Below are positions 19,115 to 29,781 of a stretch of 64,000 nt of DNA, piece after piece (within the stretch, counting starts at the first letter, position 1; the number at the start of each line of letters is the position of its first letter). Below the pieces are notes generated by a model that worked only from the letters and a program-made list of their open reading frames with translations, did not search any database and had not been told where the DNA came from. The DNA lies in NCBI RefSeq assembly GCF_020024835.1, contig NZ_JAHHTD010000002.1, forward strand, positions 1-64,000, written 5' to 3'. The stretch is from Campylobacter sp. Lineage in GTDB: Bacteria; Campylobacterota; Campylobacteria; Campylobacterales; Campylobacteraceae. Made by a program: the position numbers and the translations under genes.

Positions 19115-20242
19115 ATGTTTGGCAATAAGCAAACCCAAAATACAATTGAAAAACTAAAGGATAAAATTAAATTTCTAGAAGAAGAAAATGCAAGATTAAA
19201 TCTTGAAAAGCAAGAAATCCTAGCTAATTACGAAAAAAATACGGCACATAAAACATGCTCTATCGAGATAAAACTTTTAGATATGTTATTAGCTGGCGTT
19301 TTAAAAGGAATAGCAAATGTGCAAAGTGATATGCAAAAAAATGTAGATAAAACAGAAAAAATTTCTCAATATTCTGACTCATCTTTACACGATATGCAAG
19401 AATTAAATTCTATCGCACAATTAATTCTTTCTTCGTTGCAAAGTATCATAGAATCTGCAAATCGCTCAAGAGACACAGCTGGCAATCTCCATCGTAGTGT
19501 TGATGAAATTACAAATGTCATTAATCTCATTAAAGATGTATCCGATCAAACTAATCTTTTAGCGCTAAATGCTGCTATTGAAGCAGCTCGTGCTGGAGAG
19601 CATGGTCGTGGTTTTGCTGTTGTTGCTGATGAAGTTAGAAAACTTGCAGAGAAAACCCAAAAAGCAACTTCGGAAGTGGAATTAAATATTAATCTACTAA
19701 AGCAAAATGCAGATGAAATGTATGGTCAAAGCGAACAAGTAGAAAAAGTTTCTCTTGATTCAAATCAATATATTATGGAATTTTCAAGCAAATTTACACA
19801 ATTAATCGCTAACGCAAACTCAACTAATATCCATGCAAAAAATATTACATCTGAAATATTCATTTCACTTGCAAAATTAGATCATATAGCATTTAAATTA
19901 AATGGCTACAATGAAATAATCCATTCTTCAGGAAAAGCACTTTCTGATCATTTAAGTTGTCGCCTTGCAAAATGGATAATGGGTATAGGAAAAGAAAGAT
20001 TTTCTAATGGTAAATCTTTTGGAAAATTAAATTCTCCACATCAAAAAGTTCATGAAAATGTTAATCAAGCTATAAATTTAGCATATAGCAAAGATACATC
20101 AAGTGAATTAGTGCAAAATCAAATTTTAGACAAATGCTCTAATGCTGAAAAAGCTTCTGAAGAATTATTTGAAATATTCAAAAAAATGTTAGAAGAAAAA
20201 GAGATGGATAATTTAGAAAATACAAATAAAGAAAACGTTTAA
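19115..20242 (+). CDS. Cytoplasmic methyl-accepting chemotaxis protein with CZB domain
   Basis: The protein has 375 residues and no membrane segment, so it is a soluble chemoreceptor of the type called Tlp6 in C. jejuni. It has an N-terminal coiled coil (10-45), the signalling hairpin with the conserved tip ([20 protein letters not shown] at 144-163), and a C-terminal chemoreceptor zinc-binding domain. The zinc ligands are expected at H257, C282 (SCRLAKW), H309 and H313. CZB domains sense zinc or oxidants such as hypochlorous acid in other bacteria; the signal here is unknown. Confidence 0.92.
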   Translation: MFGNKQTQNTIEKLKDKIKFLEEENARLNLEKQEILANYEKNTAHKTCSIEIKLLDMLLAGVLKGIANVQSDMQKNVDKTEKISQYSDSSLHDMQELNSIAQLILSSLQSIIESANRSRDTAGNLHRSVDEITNVINLIKDVSDQTNLLALNAAIEAARAGEHGRGFAVVADEVRKLAEKTQKATSEVELNINLLKQNADEMYGQSEQVEKVSLDSNQYIMEFSSKFTQLIANANSTNIHAKNITSEIFISLAKLDHIAFKLNGYNEIIHSSGKALSDHLSCRLAKWIMGIGKERFSNGKSFGKLNSPHQKVHENVNQAINLAYSKDTSSELVQNQILDKCSNAEKASEELFEIFKKMLEEKEMDNLENTNKENV

Positions 20243-20263
20243 GAATAGAATCTATCTATTCTT
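20241..20263. terminator. Bidirectional hairpin between chemoreceptor and Nudix genes
   Basis: Nine-base perfect arms AAGAATAGA and TCTATTCTT enclose a five-base loop. The stem overlaps the stop codons of both converging genes (20240-20242 and 20252-20254). It has few GC pairs, so termination strength is uncertain. Confidence 0.6.
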
Positions 20264-20818
20264 AAACCATAAATACGAAAACTCAAGTAATGGATTTTTA
20301 ACAATATTTGATTTATAAAAATGCTCAAAATCATCTCTTTTAACTCTAATTATTTGAATATCTTCTCCATCAATTCCACCACCACAACTAATTTTGTCGT
20401 CCTCATCTATTTGTGCAAAATATAAAAATTGCCTACTTACTCCAGAACCAAAACCGGTATAAAATTCTCTAATTAATTCTATTTTTTTAGGATTATATCC
20501 TACTTCCTCTATGCATTCTTCCTTTGCAATTTGCTCTAAACTTAAATTTTTATCTACAAGACCTGAACAAAGTTCCACGCTATAGCCTATTTCATCTAAA
20601 TTTATATTATTTCGTTTCTGATAATCCCATAATGGAATTCTAAATTGTTTGACAAATAAAAAAACATCATCTTGAGTATGATATAAAAACACAGAAACAC
20701 TATCCATAGCTTCTATAAAATCCCAAGTATATATTTTGTCATCTTTGCCTTGATAAGAATATCTTTTTGGCTTAATATATTGTGATTTAGTGAAAATTTC
20801 TTCTTTTAAATTTTTCAT
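20252..20818 (-). CDS. Nudix hydrolase, NUDT14-like nucleoside-diphosphosugar pyrophosphatase
   Basis: The protein has 188 residues. The Nudix box lies at about 86-108 (GLVDKNLSLEQ then AKEECIEEVGY), a slightly lengthened form in which the usual arginine of REUXEE is glutamate. The flanks (VKQFRIPLWDYQ before, YTGFGSGVSRQFLYFA after, and a GGGIDGED turn) resemble the UDP-sugar diphosphatase group that includes NUDT14. It probably splits ADP-sugars or UDP-sugars in the cytoplasm. It is convergent with the chemoreceptor gene and lies downstream of groEL. Confidence 0.85.
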   Translation of the reverse strand: MKNLKEEIFTKSQYIKPKRYSYQGKDDKIYTWDFIEAMDSVSVFLYHTQDDVFLFVKQFRIPLWDYQKRNNINLDEIGYSVELCSGLVDKNLSLEQIAKEECIEEVGYNPKKIELIREFYTGFGSGVSRQFLYFAQIDEDDKISCGGGIDGEDIQIIRVKRDDFEHFYKSNIVKNPLLEFSYLWFKNR

Positions 20819-20888
20819 AATTAAAACCTTAAAATATAATCTGCTTTAATTATACTAAAAGAATATAAAATTGAAATTGTAAATTAGA

Positions 20889-20909
20889 CCGCCTTTAAAA
20901 ATAAGACGG
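20889..20909 (-). terminator. Possible groEL terminator
   Basis: On the minus strand CCGTCTT and AAGGCGG can pair (six Watson-Crick pairs and one G-U) around a seven-base loop, about 40 bases after the groEL stop. The pairing is better on the minus transcript than on the plus one. The following U tract is weak. Confidence 0.5.
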
Positions 20910-20947
20910 CCAAAAAATAAGAAAGGTAAAAAAGATGGGGGGCTAAA

Positions 20948-22591
<1,644 letters not shown>

Positions 22592-22601
22592 TTAATATCC
22601 T

Positions 22602-22868
22602 TTATTTTAAAATTCCTAATATATCATCAACATTTAAAACTAAATATTCTACATTATCTATTTTTATTTCTGTACCACCATATTTTGCAAAAATCACAAC
22701 ATCGTTTATTTGTATTTCTTTTCCTTCCACTTCTTTACTTGCTGCGACAACTTCTCCCTTTAATGGCTTTTCTTTAGCATTATCTGGTATAATAATTCCT
22801 GAAGCAGTCGTAGTAGCTTCTTCTAAGCGTTTAACTAATACACGCTTTCCTAAAGGTTGAAAATTCAT
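22602..22868 (-). CDS. groES: GroES co-chaperonin (Hsp10)
   Basis: The protein has 88 residues and caps the GroEL ring. Family features are the start [14 protein letters not shown], the mobile loop ([21 protein letters not shown]) in which the hydrophobic tripeptide GIIIP contacts GroEL, and [11 protein letters not shown]. It is the first gene of the operon; the CIRCE operator ends 28 bases before its start codon. Confidence 0.98.
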   Translation of the reverse strand: MNFQPLGKRVLVKRLEEATTTASGIIIPDNAKEKPLKGEVVAASKEVEGKEIQINDVVIFAKYGGTEIKIDNVEYLVLNVDDILGILK

Positions 22869-22895
22869 TTTTTATCCTTTCAAAATGTATCATTA

Positions 22896-22922
22896 TTAGC
22901 ACTCGTTATTTTTGAGTGATAA
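22896..22922. promoter_or_regulatory. CIRCE operator (HrcA binding site)
   Basis: The inverted repeat is TTAGCACTC, nine spacer bases, GAGTGATAA. It differs from the consensus TTAGCACTC-N9-GAGTGCTAA at one base. HrcA binds this element and represses groES-groEL when folding demand is low. It covers the predicted transcription start just after the groES -10. Confidence 0.95.
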
Positions 22923-22924
22923 CA

Positions 22925-22953
22925 ATTATACATAAAATAAAGTAAATTGTCAA
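22925..22953 (-). promoter_or_regulatory. Consensus sigma-70 promoter of groES-groEL
   Basis: On the minus strand there is a perfect -35 TTGACA, exactly 17 bases, and a perfect -10 TATAAT preceded by TG. Most Campylobacter promoters lack a recognisable -35, so this one is unusually strong. The start point should fall inside CIRCE, about 50 bases before groES. Confidence 0.85.
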
Positions 22954-22966
22954 TAAATTAAGTTAT

Positions 22967-23013
22967 ATATATCATATAAGTTTAGTCTATTAAACTAAAT
23001 TTATATGATATAT
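22967..23013 (+). repeat. 47-base inverted repeat before the AsmA-like gene
   Basis: Twenty-base arms (22967-22986 and 22994-23013) are complementary at 19 positions with a seven-base loop. The one imperfect pair is G22980 with T23000, which is a G-U pair in the plus-strand RNA but a C-A mismatch in the minus-strand RNA. The repeat ends 18 bases before the start codon at 23032. It may be a leader hairpin or an operator; no known element is recognised. Confidence 0.7.
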
Positions 23014-23031
23014 TAGTATAAAGGTATTAAA

Positions 23032-25566
23032 ATGAAAAAAATTTTTTATACTTCCTTAATAGTTGTTTTCATACTGCTAGCAAGTAGCTATGTTTTACTT
23101 TTTACAAGCATAGGAAATAATTTCTTAAAACCAAAACTAGAAGAGATTATCATACAAAAAAGCGGTATAAAGGTTAAATTTGATAATTTCAAAATTCGCT
23201 TTTCTACTTTAGATATAAAGGCGAATTTAGATGATAAATTTTTTATTAATATTGAAGGAAATATATCTCCTTTGAGTTTAGGTTTTGATTTAAATTATAT
23301 TATAGACTTGCAAAAAAAATACATTAAAGAGCTAAAATTAAGCAATCAACAAGATATTACTTTTAAAGGAAATATTATCGGAAAAAGTAGTAATTTCAAT
23401 ATAAATGGAAATGGATTTTTATTTGATTCTATTCTTAATCTAAAGGCCAATATTGTTAATTTTTATCCTTTAAATTTGCAATTTTTAGGAAAAGATATGG
23501 ATATGACTCAAATTTTAGATTTTATAAATTTACCAAGATATATCCAAGGAAAAATAAGTATTACCACTAATATTAACGCCAAAGATTCAAAAGCAAATGG
23601 AAGTTCTTTAATTAGTTTTTATACAAACTCCATTAATAATACATTAATTCAACGAGATTTCAATCTTAGCTTGCCAAAAGAAAATTTTATAAAAGGTGAA
23701 ATTAATTCTTTAATACAAAATGATATTATTACTTCTAAAAGTAAAATTTTAAGTAATTTTTTTAAATTCTATACTCAACAAAGTATTTATGAGCTTCAAA
23801 ACAACAAATTAAATTCTGATTTTGAAATTCTTTTAGATGATTTTAATCAATTTTCAAGTATCGCTAAAATAAAACTTCAAGGAAAAAGTAAAATTAATGG
23901 CAACTTAGAATTTACACAAAATCAATTAAAAAAAATAGATGCTACTTTTTATGGACTTGGTGGAGAATTAAAAGCTACACTTTTAGATGATAATTTAAAT
24001 TTAAATACAAGCTCTATTGAGATTGCACAATTGCTCAATACCATTTCTATGCCAAAATTTATAAATTCTAAATTACAATTAGATTTTAATGCTAAAGGTT
24101 TAGATTTTAAAAATTTTGATCTTTTTGTAGAACTTAAAAATGCAAATATTAATGCTAGTGAATTTAAAAAAATCAATAATCTAGATTTTCCAAAGACTAA
24201 TTTTAATTTACAAGCAAAAGCAGATGCAAAAAATTCATTAATTAATTATGAAATGTCACTAGATTCAAATATAGCCAAAATTTCAAATTTAAGCGGTTTG
24301 TATCATCTTGAAAATAAAAATCTAAATTTAAATTTAAATGCATTTATAGACAATCTTAATAAAATAAAAGTTTTAACCAAGCAAGACCTTAATGGACCTT
24401 TAAGTATAGACGCTAAAATCGATCTTAAGGAAAATATTATACAAAACCTTGATGCAAATATCAAAATTATGCAAGGATTAATCAACGCAAAATATAATGG
24501 AAAAAATTTGCAAGCAACTATAAATAGTTTGAAATTACAACAGATTTTTCCTTTAATAAGACAACAAGTTTTAGCATATGGAAATATTTATGCAGATATA
24601 AAATTAGATTCTTTAGATTTTAATAATTTAAATGGAAAATTTAATGTAAATATTGATTCGTCTTTCAATGAAATAGAACTTTCAAAATTTCTTAATAAAA
24701 AATTTCCAAAAAATACTTCAGCGAAAGTAAATATCGAAGGAAAAATTAACAAATCTATTCTAGATTTTGATACAAAAATACATTCATCTTTTGCTAACAT
24801 CAATACCTTTAAAGGTAAATTTGATATTAATAAAATTTTTCTACAAAGCAACTATGATATTTCAATCAATGACTTTTCAACCTTAGGATTTTTAGTAGAT
24901 AGAAAATTAAAAGGAAATGCAAATTTTAATGGTCAATTAAATTTTGAAAATAATTTAATTGATGCAAGCATTTTTAGTAAAAAAATCTTTGAAGGGCAAA
25001 TGGAAGCAACTTTAAAAAATAATATATTAAAAGCAGATATTAAAAATATTGATTTATCAATTTTAACTCAAAGTTTAGATTTACCAGATTATTACGAAGC
25101 AAAATCTGATTTAAAAGCAAATTACAATCTTTCAACAGAAAGTGGAGAAGTTTTGTTAAATCTTAAAAATGGAAAGCTAAAAAAGAATTTAATGATAAAT
25201 ACACTGATATTATTATTACAAAAAGATATTACCAAAGATGTTTATCGTAGCGGGGACGCAAGTGCTATTATCAATAAAAATCTAATTGATTTAAATCTCA
25301 ATTTACTAGCTGATAATAGTAAAATAAATATCACAAAAGGTAAAGTTAATACTAAAAATAGTGCCTTAAATATCCCGTTTAATATAGAAATAGACAGGGC
25401 AATATTTAAAGGAATAATTAAAGGAACAATAGAAAATCCAAAGATAAAACTTGATACAAAAAGCACATTAAATACAATCAAAAATATCATTACTAGACAA
25501 GATCCAAAAGAAGAAAAGAATAAAAATGACAAGGGTATAAATAAGCTTTTTAATAAAATATTCTAA
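23032..25566 (+). CDS. Large AsmA-like envelope protein
   Basis: The protein has 844 residues, one N-terminal membrane helix (about 4-26) and then a long, repetitive beta-strand body rich in N, K, I and L. The end has the AsmA-like pattern IDRAIFKGIIKGTIENPKIK followed by a polar tail of K, D and N. Proteins of this group (AsmA, TamB, YhdP, YdbH) span the periplasm and are linked to lipid transport to the outer membrane. That role is an inference from architecture. It stands alone, divergent from groES and convergent with the hibernation factor gene. Confidence 0.75.
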   Translation: MKKIFYTSLIVVFILLASSYVLLFTSIGNNFLKPKLEEIIIQKSGIKVKFDNFKIRFSTLDIKANLDDKFFINIEGNISPLSLGFDLNYIIDLQKKYIKELKLSNQQDITFKGNIIGKSSNFNINGNGFLFDSILNLKANIVNFYPLNLQFLGKDMDMTQILDFINLPRYIQGKISITTNINAKDSKANGSSLISFYTNSINNTLIQRDFNLSLPKENFIKGEINSLIQNDIITSKSKILSNFFKFYTQQSIYELQNNKLNSDFEILLDDFNQFSSIAKIKLQGKSKINGNLEFTQNQLKKIDATFYGLGGELKATLLDDNLNLNTSSIEIAQLLNTISMPKFINSKLQLDFNAKGLDFKNFDLFVELKNANINASEFKKINNLDFPKTNFNLQAKADAKNSLINYEMSLDSNIAKISNLSGLYHLENKNLNLNLNAFIDNLNKIKVLTKQDLNGPLSIDAKIDLKENIIQNLDANIKIMQGLINAKYNGKNLQATINSLKLQQIFPLIRQQVLAYGNIYADIKLDSLDFNNLNGKFNVNIDSSFNEIELSKFLNKKFPKNTSAKVNIEGKINKSILDFDTKIHSSFANINTFKGKFDINKIFLQSNYDISINDFSTLGFLVDRKLKGNANFNGQLNFENNLIDASIFSKKIFEGQMEATLKNNILKADIKNIDLSILTQSLDLPDYYEAKSDLKANYNLSTESGEVLLNLKNGKLKKNLMINTLILLLQKDITKDVYRSGDASAIINKNLIDLNLNLLADNSKINITKGKVNTKNSALNIPFNIEIDRAIFKGIIKGTIENPKIKLDTKSTLNTIKNIITRQDPKEEKNKNDKGINKLFNKIF

Positions 25567-25585
25567 GCCCTTAAGAGCTTAGAAT
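25560..25585. terminator. Bidirectional terminator between the AsmA-like gene and hpf
   Basis: Perfect nine-base arms ATTCTAAGC and GCTTAGAAT enclose an eight-base loop. The left arm contains the stop codon of the AsmA-like gene; the hpf stop is 6 bases beyond the right arm. Confidence 0.72.
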
Positions 25586-25590
25586 ATCAT

Positions 25591-26109
25591 TTAAAATAAA
25601 CCGAATTTTCCATCTTTTTTCTTAAATAAAACTCTCATCTTAGCGTCCATATCATTAAAAACTAAAAATATATCTTTGCTAGATTTAAGTTTTTCTAAAG
25701 CTTCATCAATTTCTAAAGGCTTATAAAGCTCAAGTTCTACAGGAATTATTTCATCATCATCAATAACACTTGATAAAATGATATTTTCTTTTATTTCATC
25801 TTGGTGTTTATGAGTAGTATTTTTATCGTGCAACCTTCTTAAAACTTTAGAAATTCTATCAATTGCTAAATCTATTGCAGCATATAAGTCTTTATCCTTT
25901 TGCTTAACAACAACGGTATTAATTCCTGCTAAATTTATACCAAATTCAACCCAAAATCCTTTTTTTCCATGTCTTTCATCAGCACTAATCACACAACGAG
26001 CAGAAATTACATCAAGATTATACTTTGTCAAAGTATCAAAACTTTTTTCTACATACTCTTTAATGGAATCTGTAAGCTCAAATTGTTTCCCGACTATACT
26101 TGTATTCAT
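25591..26109 (-). CDS. hpf: Long-form ribosome hibernation promoting factor
   Basis: This factor binds the 30S subunit and pairs 70S ribosomes into silent 100S dimers in stationary phase. I place the start at 26109 (MNTSIVGKQFELTDSIKEYV, 172 residues), because AAGGAGAGGT precedes it and the S30AE domain begins there. The N-terminal domain covers about 1-100 and the C-terminal dimerisation domain is seen from about 120 (EIIPVELELYKPLEIDEALE, ending GKFGLF). Both domains make it the long type. An extended -10 lies upstream, so it can be expressed independently of magIII. Confidence 0.93.
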   Translation of the reverse strand: MNTSIVGKQFELTDSIKEYVEKSFDTLTKYNLDVISARCVISADERHGKKGFWVEFGINLAGINTVVVKQKDKDLYAAIDLAIDRISKVLRRLHDKNTTHKHQDEIKENIILSSVIDDDEIIPVELELYKPLEIDEALEKLKSSKDIFLVFNDMDAKMRVLFKKKDGKFGLF

Positions 26110-26136
26110 TACCTCTCCTTTTTTGAAGTCAAATAC

Positions 26137-26145
26137 ATTATAGCA
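26137..26145 (-). promoter_or_regulatory. hpf promoter, extended -10
   Basis: On the minus strand the element reads TGCTATAAT, a perfect extended -10, 28 bases before the hpf start. A long T-rich run lies upstream, as in typical Campylobacter sigma-70 promoters. Confidence 0.6.
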
Positions 26146-26164
26146 CTTTAAAAAAAACAAAACA

Positions 26165-26848
26165 CTAAGTTATCATCAAAGGCTTTAGTATTTCTTGTCC
26201 TTGAATTGATATATTTTTACCCAAAAAATATTTTTTACAAAAAATTACAATCATTGCATGAAAAATTTGATAAAGTTCATAAAGTTCATATTGTCTTTTT
26301 AATAATTTATTTAATTTATTTTGATTACTAGATATATTTTGTATAAAAAAATCATTTAAATTTTCATAATTATCTAATTCATAACCTAAATATTTTGAAA
26401 TTTTTGCACTATAAGCATCTACTACTAATACTTCACGCTTACAAATATAATTTAAAATTCCATCAACACTTTCTTGACCTAATCCTTTAATACCCAAAAG
26501 CCATTCTCGACAAACTTTATTTTTAAATTCATCTAGTGAAATAAAATTATCAAAAAAAGCTTGGATAAAATTTTTTATATATTTAGCTTTTGTATTATAA
26601 AAACCACTAGGTTTTATCAAAAAAGCAAGATTTTGTGTTGAAATAGCTTTAAGATCTTCAAGCTTAGTGATATTGGCACATCTTAAATTATCTAAAGCTT
26701 TAAGCACATTTTTCCAATTCGTATTTTGAGTTAAAATAATAGAAACTAAAATTTCAAATTCACTTAATTTATCATTTTCAATCCACTCAAATTCATTAAA
26801 ATTAATATTAGCTAAAATCAAAGTTTCAAATATATCATATCCACTCAT
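26165..26848 (-). CDS. MagIII-type 3-methyladenine DNA glycosylase
   Basis: The protein has 227 residues of the endonuclease III superfamily. The helix-hairpin-helix lies at about 115-135 (LLGIKGLGQESVDGILNY) and the catalytic aspartate is D144 in VVDAYSAKI. Endonuclease III has a catalytic lysine after the hairpin glycines; here that position is glutamate (E126), and no C-terminal 4Fe-4S cysteines are present. Both traits fit MagIII, the Helicobacter monofunctional 3-methyladenine glycosylase, rather than Nth. Its start overlaps the mfd stop by 4 bases, so two repair genes are coupled. Confidence 0.85.
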   Translation of the reverse strand: MSGYDIFETLILANINFNEFEWIENDKLSEFEILVSIILTQNTNWKNVLKALDNLRCANITKLEDLKAISTQNLAFLIKPSGFYNTKAKYIKNFIQAFFDNFISLDEFKNKVCREWLLGIKGLGQESVDGILNYICKREVLVVDAYSAKISKYLGYELDNYENLNDFFIQNISSNQNKLNKLLKRQYELYELYQIFHAMIVIFCKKYFLGKNISIQGQEILKPLMIT

Positions 26849-29781
26849 AATTTTACACTCCTAAGATGAGTAAGCACTGCATCTAATATATCATCATCAT
26901 CTTTACTTTTTGCCTTAATAATCTCTTTATTTTCATCATCTTTTACAAAACAAATATTTTGTTCAAAATTGCTAATTAGCTTATAGTCATTGCTAGCTAA
27001 AATTTTTATCGTGATTAAATCTAAAAATTGCTTTGTGTAAAGATCTAATTTTCCAAAACGATCAATCATTTCACTTTCTATTTCTAATATTTCACTCACG
27101 CTCACACATTTACTAAGCCTTCTATAAAGCTCTAATCTCAAACGATCTTCATTAATATATTCACTATTAATAAAAGCATTTACATTTAATTTTAATTCAA
27201 TCTTTTTTTCTTTGATTGTTTCATTCTTGCTTAATTTGTTAATTTCATCTTCAAGCATCTTAAGATACAAGCTATAACCAATTTGTTCTATATGCCCACT
27301 TTGATCAACACCCAACAAATTTCCACCACCACGAATTTCTAAATCATGATAAGCAAGAACAGAGCCTGAACCTAAATAAGAATTGCTTTCTAAACTAGTT
27401 AATCTTTTTAAAGAATCTTTAGTAATTTTTTCCTTATCTTCAATTAAAAAATAACAATATCCTTGTATAGCGCTTCGTCCGACTCTACCTCTTAATTGAT
27501 GTAAATCAGCCATACCAAACCGATCTGAATTTTCAACTATAATAGTATTTGCATTTGGAAGATCTATGCCACTTTCAACTATAGAAGTGCATAATAATAA
27601 ATCATATTCTTTATTTTCAAATTTAAGCATCTCTTCTTCAGTTGTTTTAGCATCGATTTTAGAGTGTAATATTAAAATTTTTAAATATGGAAATAATTCT
27701 AAAAGATATTCTTTACTCTCATTAATACTTGCAATATGATTATGAATATAAAATATTTGACCTGCTCGTCTTAATTCTCTTGAAATAGCTTCTTTAATCA
27801 AAGCATTACTACTTTCTCTAACAAAAGTTCTTACATCTAAACGATCCTCTGGTGGAGTTTGCAAAATACTATAAGATTTTAAAGAACTTAATGCTTGATT
27901 TAAACTTCTTGGTATAGGTGTTGCAGACATTGAAAGAATATGTGAATTTTTACTAAGCTCTTTTAATTTTTCTTTTTGCTTAACACCAAATTTATGTTCT
28001 TCATCAATTACAACTAAACCTAAATTTTCGCACTCTATATTTAAAAGAGAATGGGTCCCAACCACCACGCAAGGTTTTTTTTCTTTTAAAAATTCTAAAA
28101 TTTGTTTTTTTTCTTTCGAACTAGTAAAACGATCAAGTTTTAAAACACTTATATTAAACCTAGTAAATCTTTGTTTTAATGTCTTAAAATGCTGAGAAGA
28201 AAGCAAAGTCGTAGGAACAAAAAATAAAGCAGTATAGCCACTTTTTATGCAAGAGAATATGGCATTCATAGCAACTTCTGTTTTACCAAATCCAACATCA
28301 CCGCTTAATAATCTATCCATAACCTTAAAACTTTGTAAATCTTGAGAAATTTCTTTACAAACTTGCTCTTGATCTTTAGTATAAATAAATCCAGCGCTAT
28401 TTACAAATTCATCTTGTAATTCATCTGCAATACATATTTTTTTAGCTTTAATTAACGATCTAGTAGCAGCCAATGAAACTATATTAGAAGCGATAATGAA
28501 AAGTTTTTCTTTGAGTTTTTCTTTGAGTTTTAAAAATGTTCCTTTGCCAAGCTTATCAAGCAAAGGTATGCTACCGCTAGCACCAATATATTTATCTATC
28601 ATATATAAGTTTTCAACAGGCAAAAGCAATTTGTCATTATTTAAATAACCAAGTGCTACAAATTCTTTTTTTGCTCCAGCAATAACAATAATTTCAAGTC
28701 CTAAAAATTTAGCTATTCCATAATCTTCATGAACGATATAATCACCTATTCTAAGCTCATCTATAACCAAATTTACTTTTCTAATTCTTTTATTTTTCTG
28801 TTTTTTATTTAAAGAAATAATTAATTTTTCTTTAGTGATTAAATTTAATCTTATATCGCATAATTTTAAAGTAATATTTTGAGAATATTCTACATTTAAA
28901 GCTTTAAATAAAACCTCATTCTTAGCTAAAATTAAAATATTTTTATCTTTATGAAAAGAAAAAAAATCTTGATTATAAGTACTTAATAAATCTTTACAAT
29001 GCTTAGCTTGCGGTAAAATATATTGATTAATTTTACTGACACTTTCTTCAAAATCTTCATTATCAAATTTTTTAGTACTTATAAAATTTAAATTTAAATA
29101 ATCATAAAAATCATCGATACACCAAAAACCCAAAGAATTAATATCATTAACAATACTTTGACTTTGAAAATTTTTAATTTTTTCCTGCAATTTTTCATAT
29201 TGATCTTTATTTAAATTACTTAAAAATGGACATATTTCTATGCTAGAAAGTTCTTGAGGTATAGATTTTTGAGAGTTTATATCAAAATATCTTATACTTT
29301 CTATTTCATCTGAAAAAAGCAAAATTCTAAATGGTTGTTCTTCATTGATAGCAAAAATATCAATTATTTCTCCACGAATAGAAATTTCCCCTTTATCTTG
29401 AATAATATCTACAAATTCATACCCACTATATAAAATTTCTTCTTTAAATTTTTCCAATCTAATTAAAGAATTTTTCTTTAATATTATATTTTGTAAGTTA
29501 TTTTTTCCTGGTAGTTTCTGTAAAATGGTTCTAATAGGTGAAATTAAAATCTTTTTTTGTGTTTGTTTGTGATAAGCACTTAAAACCTTACAAATCTCAA
29601 ATAATTCTTTTGAAAAAGAACGTAAATCACTTCCAAAATATGCTCTAAAATCTGGTAAAACATAAGTTTTAAATTCTAAATACAAACAAACTTGAGCTAA
29701 ATCATCAGCTTCTTTATCATCTTCGCAAATGATTAACTCAATTTGTGTATCTTGTAAATATTCATACAATCTAGCTTGCAT
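26845..29781 (-). CDS. mfd: Mfd, transcription-repair coupling factor
   Basis: Mfd pushes stalled RNA polymerase off DNA and recruits UvrA. The protein has 978 residues, shorter than the roughly 1150 of E. coli. The relaxed N-terminal UvrB-like region, the polymerase-interacting domain (LVIDELRIGDYIVHEDYGIA), the helicase motifs (GDVGFGKTEVAMNA, VIDEEHKFGVKQ, SMSATPIPRSLN, QLRGRVGRS) and the C-terminal TRCF domain are all recognisable. It overlaps ccmA by 11 bases and magIII by 4. Confidence 0.96.
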   Translation of the reverse strand: MQARLYEYLQDTQIELIICEDDKEADDLAQVCLYLEFKTYVLPDFRAYFGSDLRSFSKELFEICKVLSAYHKQTQKKILISPIRTILQKLPGKNNLQNIILKKNSLIRLEKFKEEILYSGYEFVDIIQDKGEISIRGEIIDIFAINEEQPFRILLFSDEIESIRYFDINSQKSIPQELSSIEICPFLSNLNKDQYEKLQEKIKNFQSQSIVNDINSLGFWCIDDFYDYLNLNFISTKKFDNEDFEESVSKINQYILPQAKHCKDLLSTYNQDFFSFHKDKNILILAKNEVLFKALNVEYSQNITLKLCDIRLNLITKEKLIISLNKKQKNKRIRKVNLVIDELRIGDYIVHEDYGIAKFLGLEIIVIAGAKKEFVALGYLNNDKLLLPVENLYMIDKYIGASGSIPLLDKLGKGTFLKLKEKLKEKLFIIASNIVSLAATRSLIKAKKICIADELQDEFVNSAGFIYTKDQEQVCKEISQDLQSFKVMDRLLSGDVGFGKTEVAMNAIFSCIKSGYTALFFVPTTLLSSQHFKTLKQRFTRFNISVLKLDRFTSSKEKKQILEFLKEKKPCVVVGTHSLLNIECENLGLVVIDEEHKFGVKQKEKLKELSKNSHILSMSATPIPRSLNQALSSLKSYSILQTPPEDRLDVRTFVRESSNALIKEAISRELRRAGQIFYIHNHIASINESKEYLLELFPYLKILILHSKIDAKTTEEEMLKFENKEYDLLLCTSIVESGIDLPNANTIIVENSDRFGMADLHQLRGRVGRSAIQGYCYFLIEDKEKITKDSLKRLTSLESNSYLGSGSVLAYHDLEIRGGGNLLGVDQSGHIEQIGYSLYLKMLEDEINKLSKNETIKEKKIELKLNVNAFINSEYINEDRLRLELYRRLSKCVSVSEILEIESEMIDRFGKLDLYTKQFLDLITIKILASNDYKLISNFEQNICFVKDDENKEIIKAKSKDDDDILDAVLTHLRSVKL

